From assembly GCF_026719705.1 (NCBI RefSeq), contig NZ_JAPPRR010000002.1, positions 807,091-871,090 of the forward strand: a stretch of 64,000 nucleotides of DNA. The letters run 5' to 3'. Position numbers and translations under genes: made by a program. The stretch is from Pseudokordiimonas caeni (GTDB lineage: Bacteria; Pseudomonadota; Alphaproteobacteria; Sphingomonadales; Kordiimonadaceae). The notes below the pieces were generated by a model. The model was not told where the DNA came from, ran no database searches, and saw only the letters and a program-made list of their open reading frames with translations. Positions 1 through 9,140 of this stretch are shown piece after piece (position 1 is the first letter of the stretch; each line of letters begins with the position of its first letter).

Positions 1-25
1 GCGCGCTTCGCGGGGGCCCCGTCCG

Positions 26-1201
26 ATGCCCTTGCATCTTGCCAATGCCTTCGGGTTATGGGCCGGTGCCACACCCGCCGCCGGGGCGCTGGCAGCCGGT
101 GCCCTGATGATCCATCCAAGCCTTGAGGACGGCTTTGCGTCGCTCCGTGCCATGGTCGAGAAAAGCGGCGGCTGGCCGGCGTTCGTCGGTGCGGTCGCCA
201 TGGAATCGTCCACGCGCACCGCGCAGTTTCTGGAAGGGGTGAACCGCTATCTCACCCATCCCTATAACCGGCCCGAAAGTGAGGCTACAATTGCCGCCGA
301 AGTTGGCACCATGCAGGTGTTGGACTATGGCGGGGACGGCACGCCTGTCCTGATGATCCCGAGCCTCATCAATCCCCATTATGTACTCGACCTGATGCCC
401 GGGCGCAGCATGGCGGCATACTTGAAAGAACGTGGCTTCCGGCCTTTCCTTGTGAACTGGAACGAGCCGGGCGACGAAGAAGTTGCCTTCGATACCGGCA
501 CCTATGTGATGGCGCGGCTGATGCCGGCGCTTGGTGCCGTCGCGGCCGTCGCGGGCGGGCCGGTGCCGGTGATCGGCTATTGCATGGGCGGTACGCTCGC
601 CATGGGGCTGGCAGCGCGCGCAGGCGGGATGCTGTCGAAGCTCGCGCTGCTGGCCGCCCCGTGGGACTTCGAGGTGAGCCGTGCCCACGCTGGCCGTCGC
701 ATGGCCCCCGCGCTTGCTGCCATGGTGCAGGGCATGCCGCCACGTGCTCCGGTGAGTGTCGATTATCTGCAGGTTTTTTTTGCGAGCCTCGACCCCACGC
801 TCGGAGACAACAAGTTCCGCAAGTTTGCTGCGATGGATCAGAATAGCGACGCGGCGCGATTCTTTGTGGCGCTGGAGACATGGGCAAACAGCGGGGCAGC
901 CCTCGCCCGGCCGGTCGCCGAGGAATGCCTTGGCACATGGTACGAAGGCAATGCGCCCGGGCGCGGCAACTGGATGGTGGCGGACCGGCCGGTCGACCCG
1001 GCAGAAGTAACCGCCCCCGTGTTTGTGGCCGCCCCGAAGGCCGACCGGCTGGTGCCGCAGGAAAGTGCGCTTGCTGTAGCGAAGCGCCTGCCGAACGTGG
1101 TGACGCACGATCCGGGCGCGGGGCATGTGGGCATGATCGTGGGTTCAAAGGCCAAGGCCGGCCTCTGGGCGCCGCTTGCCGACTGGCTGAAGGAGAGCTG
1201 A
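26..1201 (+). CDS. PhaC-like alpha/beta hydrolase (possibly 5-prime incomplete)
   Basis: An alpha/beta hydrolase resembling polyhydroxyalkanoate synthases or depolymerase-type proteins. A GYCMGG nucleophile elbow places a cysteine at residue 186, as in PhaC, with D340 (PKADRLVP) and H367 (GAGHVGM) completing a Cys-Asp-His triad. At 391 residues it is closer to class III PhaC than to the ~590-residue class I enzymes. The frame stays open upstream to the window edge, so the ATG at 26 may not be the true start and no ribosome binding site can be judged. The methyltransferase gene starts 3 bases after the stop, suggesting co-transcription. Whether it makes polyester or hydrolyses a small ester is not decided by sequence. 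Confidence 0.75.
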   Translation: MPLHLANAFGLWAGATPAAGALAAGALMIHPSLEDGFASLRAMVEKSGGWPAFVGAVAMESSTRTAQFLEGVNRYLTHPYNRPESEATIAAEVGTMQVLDYGGDGTPVLMIPSLINPHYVLDLMPGRSMAAYLKERGFRPFLVNWNEPGDEEVAFDTGTYVMARLMPALGAVAAVAGGPVPVIGYCMGGTLAMGLAARAGGMLSKLALLAAPWDFEVSRAHAGRRMAPALAAMVQGMPPRAPVSVDYLQVFFASLDPTLGDNKFRKFAAMDQNSDAARFFVALETWANSGAALARPVAEECLGTWYEGNAPGRGNWMVADRPVDPAEVTAPVFVAAPKADRLVPQESALAVAKRLPNVVTHDPGAGHVGMIVGSKAKAGLWAPLADWLKES

Positions 1202-1204
1202 TCC

Positions 1205-1915
1205 ATGGTGCGGCCCGATGTCCTCAGCCTGTCGCGCTTTTATCGCACACCGCTTGGCCTCAGTGCGGCGCAGGTGCTGGGTGATACTATCGCCCGCCTG
1301 TCGGACGTGCCGGCGGGAGGCACCATTGTCGGGCTCGGGTTTGCGCCGCCGGTGCTTGCCCGGTTCGGGGACAGCGCCCGCACCGTTGCCCTGATGCCGG
1401 CGCGGCAGGGGGTGTGCCACTGGCCGAGCCATGCGAAAAGCCGCACCGTGCTTGTCGATACCCAGAACTGGCCGATTGCCGATTCGTCCGCCGACATGGT
1501 GATCCTGATCCATGCGCTGGAGCATGCGCAGGTGCCGACCCAGCTTCTGCGGGAAGCGTGGCGGGTGCTGGTGCCGAACGGGCAGGTTGTGGTTGTGGTG
1601 CCGAACCGCCGCCGCATGTGGTCGGCGCTTGACCGCACACCCTTCGGTTACGGCCGGCCCTATTCTAAGGGGCAGCTTTATACCCTGATGGAAGATCATA
1701 TGCTGCCGCCCGACGGCTGGACCACGGCGCTGATGGTGCCGCCGCTCGCTTTGCCCGGTATCGGCCGGCTGTTGCGGCTGGGTGAAAAGCCGTTCCGCCT
1801 GATGGGAAAGAACCTTGGCGGTGCGCTTATCGTACACGCGCGCAAGCAGGTTTACGGCGCGCTGCCGAAGGGCAAGGCTGTGAGGGCCGGGGTTGAGGCC
1901 GTATCGGGCATTTAG
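1205..1915 (+). CDS. Class I SAM-dependent methyltransferase
   Basis: A 236-residue protein of the Methyltransf_11 type. The C-terminal part of a SAM-binding fold is visible: an acidic strand with DMVILIHALEHA, then EAWRVLVPNGQVVVVVPN, the usual post-motif II helix and strand. The glycine loop is atypical (VGLGFAPPVLARFG). The substrate is unknown. The start follows the preceding stop by three bases with a weak GAGAG ribosome site. Similar proteins in alphaproteobacteria are often placed near glyoxalase genes, but no such gene is visible here. Confidence 0.75.
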   Translation: MVRPDVLSLSRFYRTPLGLSAAQVLGDTIARLSDVPAGGTIVGLGFAPPVLARFGDSARTVALMPARQGVCHWPSHAKSRTVLVDTQNWPIADSSADMVILIHALEHAQVPTQLLREAWRVLVPNGQVVVVVPNRRRMWSALDRTPFGYGRPYSKGQLYTLMEDHMLPPDGWTTALMVPPLALPGIGRLLRLGEKPFRLMGKNLGGALIVHARKQVYGALPKGKAVRAGVEAVSGI

Positions 1916-2023
1916 TGGAATCACAAGTTCCGAAAGGCTCTTGCAAGCGCCTGATACGGCTCATAAGGTCGGGACAGGAAGGGTTGCCCGGATGGTCGGG
2001 TGCCAGTGGACGAGGAGACGACG

Positions 2024-2239
2024 ATGACAAGCGACGATCTGAATGACGGCCCCAGCATGGGCACCGATCAGGAAGCCGCAATCCGCCGCGTGGCGAACGC
2101 GCTGCACCGGCTCAATGATGCGGTGATCGGCGCGGTCCAGCAGGGTGTCACTGTCGAGCTGATGCGCGCGTCGCGCTATCACAACGAGGCGGGCGCCTGG
2201 GGCGACATGCTGGTGCCCATCATCCACAAGAAAGACTGA
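2024..2239 (+). CDS. Small conserved-looking protein, unknown function
   Basis: A 71-residue acidic-to-neutral protein with a predicted helical centre (AIRRVANALHRLNDAVIGAV) and no membrane segment. I prefer the ATG at 2024 because GAGGAG lies 8 bases upstream; a GTG at 2000 would add eight residues but has no ribosome site. It ends four bases before the RraA-like gene, so the two are probably translated from one message. Function not recognised. Confidence 0.6.
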   Translation: MTSDDLNDGPSMGTDQEAAIRRVANALHRLNDAVIGAVQQGVTVELMRASRYHNEAGAWGDMLVPIIHKKD

Positions 2240-2242
2240 GGC

Positions 2243-2764
2243 ATGCCGGGCAAGCAGCAGCAAAGGCCGCTCTTGCCGGTGCCTCGCCTCGCCACGGCCG
2301 ACGTGTGCGATGCGATGGGCGACGCCGTTCAGGTCGTTGCCTTGCCCTTCAGTGATTACGGCGGCCGGCTTGATTTTGCCGGCCCCGTGGCCACCGTTCG
2401 CACGCTTGACGACAACAGCTTTGTCAAATCCATGCTGGAAACGCCGGGCGAGGACCGCGTGCTGGTGGTGGATGGCGGTGGCAGCCTGCGATCTGCCCTC
2501 GTCGGCGGTAACCTCGCGGACCTTGGCGTCAAGAACGGTTGGGCCGGGATCCTTGTTCACGGCTGCGTGCGTGACGCGCATGAACTGATTGCCGCTGATA
2601 TCGGCGTCAAGGCGCTCGGGCTTTACCCGAAGAAATCCGAAAAGCTCGGCCGGGGCGAAACCGGCGTGGCCGTCACCATCGGCGGGGTGATCATCGAACC
2701 CGGCATGTGGCTCACCGCCGACAAGGACGGCGTCGTCGTCACGAAATCGATCCCGTCGCTCTGA
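2243..2764 (+). CDS. RraA-family protein
   Basis: A 173-residue member of the RraA / 4-hydroxy-4-methyl-2-oxoglutarate aldolase family. The family core is clear: TADVCDAMGD near the N-terminus, the GGGSLRSALVGGNLADLG loop, then GILVHGCVRD, whose arginine and aspartate act in binding a divalent metal and oxo-acid in aldolase members. RraA of E. coli inhibits RNase E, while other members are class II aldolases; sequence alone does not separate these roles. It ends ten bases from the convergent metW gene. Confidence 0.85.
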   Translation: MPGKQQQRPLLPVPRLATADVCDAMGDAVQVVALPFSDYGGRLDFAGPVATVRTLDDNSFVKSMLETPGEDRVLVVDGGGSLRSALVGGNLADLGVKNGWAGILVHGCVRDAHELIAADIGVKALGLYPKKSEKLGRGETGVAVTIGGVIIEPGMWLTADKDGVVVTKSIPSL

Positions 2765-2773
2765 CAGGGGCGC

Positions 2774-3370
2774 TTACTTTTCCAGAAGAAACAAGGCCTG
2801 TTCGGCCATCAGGTTCGCAAGCTTTGGCCCCATATCGAGCCGGCGGCCATTGCGCATGTGCGGCACGAAGGCGCGGACCTTCAGCCCCTCCGCCTCGGCA
2901 AGGTCGAAAAGGTCGAGGATCGTGCAGAAATGGATGTTGTCCGTATTGTACCATGTTTGCGGCATGGATTTGGTGACCGGCATCCGGCCCCGGAACAGAA
3001 GGTCGGCCCGCACCTTCCACTGGGCGAAGTTCGGGATCGTGACAATGGCCTGCCTGCCGATGCGCAACAGATCCAGCAGCACCTCTCGCGGGCGGTGAAC
3101 CGCCTGCAGGGTGCGCGACAGGATCACCAGATCGAAGCTCTGGTCTGGATATTCTTCAAGGTCATTATCGGCGTCGCCCTGCACGACGAAAAGGCCGCGC
3201 GAAATGCATTCATTCACGCCCTTCTGGCTAAGCTCGATGCCGCGCCCGTCGATGCCGCGCTCGTTGACGAGATAATCGAGAAGCTCGCCGTCGCCGCAGC
3301 CGACATCCAGAACCCGCGCATTGGCGGGCACAAGGTCGGCGATCAGTTGCAGGTCTTTCCTCAGGTTCAT
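2774..3370 (-). CDS. metW: Methionine biosynthesis protein MetW
   Basis: A 198-residue methyltransferase-fold protein that accompanies MetX in alpha- and betaproteobacterial methionine synthesis. The SAM-binding loop [12 protein letters not shown] is near residues 20-31, followed by [14 protein letters not shown]. The start codon overlaps the metX stop by four bases, so the pair is translationally coupled. MetW is reported to support homoserine acylation by MetX; its own catalytic activity is not established. Confidence 0.93.
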   Translation of the reverse strand: MNLRKDLQLIADLVPANARVLDVGCGDGELLDYLVNERGIDGRGIELSQKGVNECISRGLFVVQGDADNDLEEYPDQSFDLVILSRTLQAVHRPREVLLDLLRIGRQAIVTIPNFAQWKVRADLLFRGRMPVTKSMPQTWYNTDNIHFCTILDLFDLAEAEGLKVRAFVPHMRNGRRLDMGPKLANLMAEQALFLLEK

Positions 3371-4581
3371 GCGCCGATCCCTCCGGTGAGGCCACGGGTA
3401 CGGGCAGCGGCGGCGATGAAGCCTCTCAGCATATGATCCATTTCCTGCACATCGAGGAGGAAACTGTCGTGCCCGTGGGGCGCTTCGATCTCGGCGAAGC
3501 TGACGGGCACGCCGGCGGCGTTCAGCGCATGGACGATGCGCTTGTTTTCAATCGTCGGATACAGCCAGTCGCTCGTGAAGCTGATCACGCAGCAGCGCAC
3601 ATGGGCCGCCCCCTTGAACGCGTCGGACAGCCGCCCGCCGTGCCGCCCCGCGATATCGAGATAATCGAGCGCACGGGTGACATAGAGGTATGAGTTGGCA
3701 TCGAACCGGTCGACGAAGGTCGATCCCTGATGGCGCAAATAGCTTTCCACCTGGAAGTCGGCGTCGAAACCGAAGCTGACGGCCTCACGGCCCTGCAGGT
3801 TGCGGCCGAACTTGGCGGTCAGCGCGTCTTCCGAAAGATAGGTGATATGCGCCGTCATGCGGGCAACCGCGAGGCCCTTTTCGGGCCGCGCGCCGGTATC
3901 ATAGTAGCGCCCTTCCTGCCAGTTGGGGTCTGCCATGATGGCCTGCCGCCCCACTTCGTGGAAGGCGATATTCTGCGCTGTGTGGCGGGCGGCGGTGGCC
4001 AGCATCACGGCTGAATGCAGCCGTTCGGGATAGGTCGCCAGCCATTCCAGCACCTGCATCCCACCCATCGAGCCGCCGATGACAGCCATCAGGCTGTCCA
4101 CATTCAGGTGATCGAGAAGGGCAGCCTGCACGCGCACCATGTCGCGGATCGTGATCACTGGAAAATCGGTGCCCCAGGGCTTGCCGGTTGCCGGGTTTTC
4201 TTCCCACGGGCCAGTGGTGCCAAGGCAACTGCCGAGCACGTTCGAGCAGATCACGAAATAGCGGTCGGTATCGATCAGCTTGCCGGGGCCGACGATACGT
4301 TCCCACCAGCCGGGCTTGCCGGTGATCGGATGCTCGCTTGCCACATACTGGTCGCCGGTCAGGGCGTGGCAGATAAGGATGGCGTTCGAGCGCGCTTCAT
4401 TCAGCGTGCCGTAGGTCTCATAGCCCACGGTGACAGGCGACAGCATCGCGCCACCATCGAGTGCGAGGGGCGTGTCCTGAAAGAGTGTCGCTGTCTTGCC
4501 TGCTGCGGGTCGCACGGGGCCGGTATCCTTGATGGTATCGAAAGCTTGCCTCCATAAAGCGGGGGCGCGGCGAAAAGTCAA
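3367..4581 (-). CDS. metX: Homoserine O-acetyltransferase (or succinyltransferase) MetX
   Basis: An alpha/beta hydrolase fold acyltransferase that activates homoserine for methionine synthesis. The nucleophile elbow is GGSMGGM (Ser171 in the frame used here), the acid is in SDWLYP and the histidine in HGHDSF near the C-terminus. Acyl-CoA preference (acetyl versus succinyl) cannot be assigned. The start is uncertain: the only candidates are a TTG at 4581 without a ribosome site or a GTG about 21 codons further in. A TGGAGG motif sits inside the frame at about 4557-4562 without a standard start at the right distance. It is divergent from hisC and co-transcribed with metW. Confidence 0.9.
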   Translation of the reverse strand: MTFRRAPALWRQAFDTIKDTGPVRPAAGKTATLFQDTPLALDGGAMLSPVTVGYETYGTLNEARSNAILICHALTGDQYVASEHPITGKPGWWERIVGPGKLIDTDRYFVICSNVLGSCLGTTGPWEENPATGKPWGTDFPVITIRDMVRVQAALLDHLNVDSLMAVIGGSMGGMQVLEWLATYPERLHSAVMLATAARHTAQNIAFHEVGRQAIMADPNWQEGRYYDTGARPEKGLAVARMTAHITYLSEDALTAKFGRNLQGREAVSFGFDADFQVESYLRHQGSTFVDRFDANSYLYVTRALDYLDIAGRHGGRLSDAFKGAAHVRCCVISFTSDWLYPTIENKRIVHALNAAGVPVSFAEIEAPHGHDSFLLDVQEMDHMLRGFIAAAARTRGLTGGIGA

Positions 4582-4671
4582 CGCGGAGCTTCACTTTGTC
4601 TTTGCCAAGGCAGGGCATGGCGGCTAGTTCTATTGGCGTTTTGACGCCCGGACACCTTGAGGAGACCCGAC

Positions 4672-5772
4672 ATGAGCGCCCCGAAGCCCCACAGCTGGAT
4701 CATGGACCTTGCTGCCTATGTGCCCGGCCGCGCGAAGGTCGAGGGTGTGAAGGAAACCGTCAAGCTGTCGGCCAACGAATGCACGAGCGGCCCGAGCCCG
4801 AAGGCCGTGGCGGCCTACACGGCAGCGGCAAGCCAGCTGCTGCGCTACCCCGATGGCGGCTCCACCGAGCTGCGCGAGGCGATTGCCGGCGTTTACGGCC
4901 TTGATGCCGACCGCATCATCTGCGGCGCGGGCTCGGACGATATCCTCACCGTGCTGATCCATGCCTTCGCTGGCCCCGGTGACGAGGTGATCTTCAGCCA
5001 GTATGGCTTCATGGTCTATCCGATCCAGACGAAGGCGGTGGGTGCGACCGGCGTCGCCGTACCGAACCTGAAATGGGCGGCAGACGTGGACGGCATCCTG
5101 AATGCCGTGACGCCGAAGACCAAGCTTGTATTTGTCGATAACCCGAACAACCCGACCGGTGCCTATCTGCCGATTTCGGAAATCGAGCGTCTGCATGCCG
5201 GTCTACCCGAGCATGTGGTGCTGGTGGTGGACAGCGCCTACGCCGAGTGTGTGACGGCTGCGGATTATGACGCCGGCGCGAAGCTCGTGGAGCGGTCGAC
5301 GAATGTGATCATGACCCGCACCTTCTCCAAAATGTATGCGCTTGCGGGCCTGCGCGTTGGCTGGGGCTATGGCGGCCCGGCGATCATCGATGCGCTGAAC
5401 CGCATCCGCATGCCCTTCAACGTGAACCTGCCGGCGCAGGTAGCCGCCGTTGAAGCCGTGAAGGATCAGGCACATCTGGCCGAAGCCGTGGCTTATAACG
5501 CCGAATGGCGCGACAAGCTGACGGCGGAACTCGCTGCCCTTGGCCTTGACGTGGTGCCGAGCCAGACAAACTTCCTGCTTCTCGGCTTCCCCGAGGAAAG
5601 CCCCTTCACGGCGGGCGAGGCGAACACATATCTCACCGAGCGCGGCTATCTGCTGCGCTGGCTGCCCGGCATGGGCCTCCCTAATCACCTGCGCCTGACG
5701 ATCGGTGCGCCGCATGAGAACCGCACGGTGGTGGAACTCTTGCGGGCGTTCCTGAACGGATCGCCTGAATGA
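4672..5772 (+). CDS. hisC: Histidinol-phosphate aminotransferase
   Basis: A 366-residue class I/II PLP aminotransferase that converts imidazole-acetol phosphate to histidinol phosphate. The PLP lysine is in TRTFSKMYALAGLR, with DNPNNPTG for substrate and cofactor contacts and AYAEC for the aspartate/tyrosine region. ATG at 4672 is chosen over the TTG at 4657 because GAGGAG lies 7-12 bases upstream. Its stop overlaps the tyrA start by four bases. Because of this pairing the enzyme may also act on prephenate-pathway keto acids such as phenylpyruvate or hydroxyphenylpyruvate; this is inference from context. Confidence 0.93.
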   Translation: MSAPKPHSWIMDLAAYVPGRAKVEGVKETVKLSANECTSGPSPKAVAAYTAAASQLLRYPDGGSTELREAIAGVYGLDADRIICGAGSDDILTVLIHAFAGPGDEVIFSQYGFMVYPIQTKAVGATGVAVPNLKWAADVDGILNAVTPKTKLVFVDNPNNPTGAYLPISEIERLHAGLPEHVVLVVDSAYAECVTAADYDAGAKLVERSTNVIMTRTFSKMYALAGLRVGWGYGGPAIIDALNRIRMPFNVNLPAQVAAVEAVKDQAHLAEAVAYNAEWRDKLTAELAALGLDVVPSQTNFLLLGFPEESPFTAGEANTYLTERGYLLRWLPGMGLPNHLRLTIGAPHENRTVVELLRAFLNGSPE

Positions 5773-6689
5773 GCGACAGCCATTTCGATACCGTCGCCAT
5801 TGTCGGCATCGGCCTGATCGGCTCGTCGCTTGCCCGTGCCGTGGCACGCGGCAAGCTTGCAGGCCGCATCGTCATCGCCGACAGCGACGTCGTGGCGCTC
5901 GCCGAAGCCGAACGGTTGGGCCTCGGGCAGGCTTACGAAAGCGATGTGGCAGACGCGGCGCGGGACGCGGACCTCGTGGTCCTGTGTGTGCCGGTCGGTG
6001 CCATGGAGACGGTCGGGAAGGCCATGGCCCCGGTATTGAAGCCGGGTGCGATTGTCTCGGACGTCGGTTCGGTGAAGGCGAGTGTCCTGAAGGCGCTTTC
6101 CGCGACATTGCCGGCCCACGCCCATATCATTCCGGGCCACCCGGTCGCGGGGACCGAGAAGTCAGGTCCCGGCGCCGGCTTCGCGAGCCTCTTTGACGGC
6201 CGCTGGTGCATTCTCACCCCGCCCGAAGGTGCTGACGCCGCAGCGGTTGCGAAACTCAAAGGCTTCTGGGCGGCCATCGGCGCCGAAGTCGAGATGATGG
6301 ATGCCGCCCACCATGATCTGGTGCTCGCCATCACCAGCCACGTGCCGCACCTGATTGCCTACAATATCGTGGGTACGGCATCGGACCTTGAAACCGTGAC
6401 GGATTCCGAGGTCATCAAATATTCGGCGGGTGGTTTCCGGGATTTTACCCGGATTGCGGCGTCGGACCCGACCATGTGGCGCGACGTGTTCCTGAACAAC
6501 AAGGAAGCCGTCCTTGAAATGCTCGGCCGTTTTACCGAAGACCTGACAGCCCTGCAGCGGGCGATCCGCTGGGGCGACGGCGACGCGCTTTTCGAGCTTT
6601 TCAGCCGCACCCGCGAAATCCGCCGCCGCATCATCGACGCCGGGCAGGATAGTGCGGCGCCCGATTTCGGACGCCCGCACGAGGAATAG
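5769..6689 (+). CDS. tyrA: Prephenate/arogenate dehydrogenase
   Basis: A 306-residue NAD(P)-dependent dehydrogenase of tyrosine synthesis. The N-terminal Rossmann loop is VGIGLIGSSLA, the catalytic region contains GHPVAGTEKSGP, and the C-terminal helical dimerisation half contains ITSHVPHL and FRDFTRIA. No chorismate mutase or ACT domain is attached, as is usual for alphaproteobacterial cyclohexadienyl dehydrogenases. The ATG overlaps the hisC stop (ATGA), so it is coupled to hisC. Confidence 0.92.
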   Translation: MSDSHFDTVAIVGIGLIGSSLARAVARGKLAGRIVIADSDVVALAEAERLGLGQAYESDVADAARDADLVVLCVPVGAMETVGKAMAPVLKPGAIVSDVGSVKASVLKALSATLPAHAHIIPGHPVAGTEKSGPGAGFASLFDGRWCILTPPEGADAAAVAKLKGFWAAIGAEVEMMDAAHHDLVLAITSHVPHLIAYNIVGTASDLETVTDSEVIKYSAGGFRDFTRIAASDPTMWRDVFLNNKEAVLEMLGRFTEDLTALQRAIRWGDGDALFELFSRTREIRRRIIDAGQDSAAPDFGRPHEE

Positions 6690-6692
6690 GGT

Positions 6693-7652
6693 TTATTTCG
6701 CGATTGGCGTCATCTTGCCGACGAGCACACCGTCGGCGCTGATACCGCCGCCTTGCAGCATCACCGATACAGGCTTGGTGCCTGGCTGGTTGGCGAAGGC
6801 ATTTTCCGCCCCTTTCATCAGGAGGCCGGCGTCTGCGAGGGCAGCGGCGGCGTTGCGGCCGTCCGTCACCTTCAGGCTGAAGCTGCCAAGCGGCATGGCA
6901 TTCTCGTCAAGCGTGATGCTGCCGCTGCCCTGAATGCGGCCCTTCGGAATGATGAGGTCGATTTCGGTGAAGTCGATCAGGCCACCTGCGTTGCCCCACC
7001 CTGCAAGGTCTTTCTTCGACCAGCCTTCGGGCGGGGTGCCCGATGCGGTGCCAAGCAGCAGCAGGCGACCATTCGCGCCGTCGGCCGTGATGCGGAAGTC
7101 GGTACCTTTTTCTTCATGGAGGCCAGTTGCCGCGTCGGCCTGCGGGGCATGCAGGCGTGCCGAGATCAGCCAGTTGGCGAGCGCGGTCGGGGTTTCGACA
7201 TAGGGGGCTTCCACAAGACTGAAATCACTGGTGTCGCCGCTTGAATCGATGGCGATGATCTCGCTGCCGTCATCTTCCTGGCGCCAGCTGCCGCGAATCT
7301 TGCCATCGGTGAAGGCGATGCGCCCGGCCCCGACGGACGCTTTCACGCCCTCGGCTTCGCCCATCCAGTGGCGCGGGGTCCAGAGATGGCTGATGAGGGT
7401 GACCTTGTCCGCCCGGAAGAGGATCGCCTTGCCCTTGCGGGTGATTTCCACGTCTTTCGTGTCGAGGACGATGCGATAGGGAAAGCCCGAGACGGCCACG
7501 TCCGACGCCTTCACCACGTGCCCTTCAGATGCCCAGCGGTTGAAAGTGGCTTCCACCGATTTGGCGGCGCCCATGGCGCTTGTCCACCAGAGGCCGCTAT
7601 AGCCGAGGATCAGGAAAAAGAGGGCGCCGACAAGATATTTCAGGCGGTTCAT
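6693..7652 (-). CDS. DUF2125 domain-containing protein
   Basis: A 319-residue protein with an N-terminal membrane anchor or signal (residues about 5-27: YLVGALFFLILGYSGLWW) and a large outward beta-rich domain of the DUF2125 family, known from alphaproteobacteria and without assigned function. SGFPYRI, the LWTPRHW segment and a C-terminal GSGSITLDENAMPLGSF repeat-like strand pattern are visible. AAGGAG lies 8 bases before ATG 7652. It ends three bases from the tyrA stop, convergent. Confidence 0.8.
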   Translation of the reverse strand: MNRLKYLVGALFFLILGYSGLWWTSAMGAAKSVEATFNRWASEGHVVKASDVAVSGFPYRIVLDTKDVEITRKGKAILFRADKVTLISHLWTPRHWMGEAEGVKASVGAGRIAFTDGKIRGSWRQEDDGSEIIAIDSSGDTSDFSLVEAPYVETPTALANWLISARLHAPQADAATGLHEEKGTDFRITADGANGRLLLLGTASGTPPEGWSKKDLAGWGNAGGLIDFTEIDLIIPKGRIQGSGSITLDENAMPLGSFSLKVTDGRNAAAALADAGLLMKGAENAFANQPGTKPVSVMLQGGGISADGVLVGKMTPIAK

Positions 7653-7675
7653 GGAATGGTCTCCTTGCGGCGCTT

Positions 7676-8239
7676 TCAGATGCCGGCGGCGTCGCTCGCC
7701 AGTGTGAAGAGATACTTGTGATATTCTTTAAGCAGATAAGATGTCGAAACTGCGGCCTGCACGGGATAGGCCTCCACGCGCACTTCCGGCATGGCGCGCC
7801 GGAGCACGATCAGGCTGCGCGGCATATGGTAGGCGGCGGTCACGAGCATCACGCGGTCGAATCCGTTCTTGCGGGCCCAGAGCGCGGTCTCACGCGCGTT
7901 GCCGAGCGTATCGGTGGAGGTGCGGTCAAGGTCCACGCAGCATTCGTAAAGGGGGGCATCTTCGCCTGATATGGCGCTAAGCTCGGCCCGGAGGACGGCG
8001 GGATTGACCCCCGAAATCAGGAGCCGCGCACCCGGATTGGCTTTGAGGATGGCGAGTCCCACATCGATGCGGCGCGCGCCACCCGTCAGCACCACCACGG
8101 CGCGGGCTTCGGGCATGTCATCAGGTTCGGCAACAAGGGCGCGCGACAGGAAATAGAGGAAACCCGAAAGCCAGGCGACCAGCGCCACGAACAGGGCGGT
8201 GCCGGCAAGGCGGGAGAAGACGGATCTGTTGCGGGTCAT
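7676..8239 (-). CDS. YdcF/DUF218-family membrane-anchored protein
   Basis: A 187-residue protein with one N-terminal transmembrane helix (LAGTALFVALVAWLSGFLYFL) and a DUF218 (YdcF/SanA/ElyC) domain: AVVVLTGG near the start, GARLLISG and the late segment VMLVTAAYHMPRS. Family members act in envelope or cell wall metabolism, but the reaction is unsettled. I use the ATG at 8239, which avoids overlap with ftsX; a GTG at 8272 would overlap it by 23 bases and lacks a ribosome site. It follows ftsE-ftsX in the same direction. Confidence 0.82.
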   Translation of the reverse strand: MTRNRSVFSRLAGTALFVALVAWLSGFLYFLSRALVAEPDDMPEARAVVVLTGGARRIDVGLAILKANPGARLLISGVNPAVLRAELSAISGEDAPLYECCVDLDRTSTDTLGNARETALWARKNGFDRVMLVTAAYHMPRSLIVLRRAMPEVRVEAYPVQAAVSTSYLLKEYHKYLFTLASDAAGI

Positions 8240-8249
8240 GGCGAAGGTT

Positions 8250-9140
8250 TCACACCAGTTCCAGAAGGGCACGCCGCACGGTGATACGGGCTGTGCCCAT
8301 GGTGACCGCGCCGGCGATCACGGGCAACAGCAAAAGCCACCACAACACACCAGAGCCCGGTAGCGAAGCGGTCAGAAGACCCTGACCCATCTGTTCCGCC
8401 AGATGCAGGAGAGCGAGGATTACGAGGATCGCCATGACGATGCCGCCAAGCCCGCCGACCAGCCCATGCAGCAGGTAGCGACGGTCGAAAGCACTGGCGA
8501 TCATGCTGTCTTCTGCCCCCATCATATGCATGATCTCGATACTGTCGCGGTGGGTGGCAAGGCCCGCCCGGCAGCCGAAGATCACGATGGCGACGGTGGA
8601 CAGCACGATCAGCGCGACAATCCCGAGCAGCAGCAGGCGAAGGGCGGCGACAAGCTCGAGGATCGAGGCCATCCAGGCCTGATGGTCATCAAGCCGGGCT
8701 CCCTTCGCGGTGGCGCGCAGGCGCTCGGCAAGCCCCGCCGTGTTCACCACCCCGGCCTTGTCGAGTTCAACATGGATAAGGGTTGGTACCGGCAGGCCAG
8801 CGTCGATCGGCAGGTCGCCAAGCCACGGCGAGATCAGCGCCATCACATCGGCATCGGCCATCACTTCAGCTTTGGCGACACCGGGGGTGGCGCGCAGCAT
8901 TTTGAGCGCGTCCTCGGTTTGCCGGGCACGCACGCCTTCGTCGGCGTCCACAATCTGCACGGTCAGCGTGGTGGCGAGCCCTTCGGACCAGCGGTCGAGC
9001 CCCTGGCCAAGCGCAAGGCCCATGGCGGTGGCAAGGCCCGTGAGGAAAAGCATGACGCCGATCACCCACGGCAGCAGGCCGTCGCCTGCCTGATCCTTGG
9101 GCAGGAATACCGGTGTTTCACCGAAGAAGGGCAGGTTCAT
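8250..9140 (-). CDS. ftsX: Cell division protein FtsX
   Basis: A 296-residue ABC-type permease subunit that couples the division ring to peptidoglycan hydrolase activation. It has a cytoplasmic N-tail, a first membrane segment (LPWVIGVMLFLTGLATAMGL), an extracytoplasmic domain of about 120 residues, and three C-terminal membrane segments. ALRLLLLGIVALIVLSTVAIVI is the second. The start overlaps the ftsE stop by four bases, which is usual for this pair. Confidence 0.92.
   Translation of the reverse strand: MNLPFFGETPVFLPKDQAGDGLLPWVIGVMLFLTGLATAMGLALGQGLDRWSEGLATTLTVQIVDADEGVRARQTEDALKMLRATPGVAKAEVMADADVMALISPWLGDLPIDAGLPVPTLIHVELDKAGVVNTAGLAERLRATAKGARLDDHQAWMASILELVAALRLLLLGIVALIVLSTVAIVIFGCRAGLATHRDSIEIMHMMGAEDSMIASAFDRRYLLHGLVGGLGGIVMAILVILALLHLAEQMGQGLLTASLPGSGVLWWLLLLPVIAGAVTMGTARITVRRALLELV

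Noticed and set aside
7741-8156. Short plus-strand frames across the YdcF-type gene
   Set aside because: Compositional shadows without ribosome sites.
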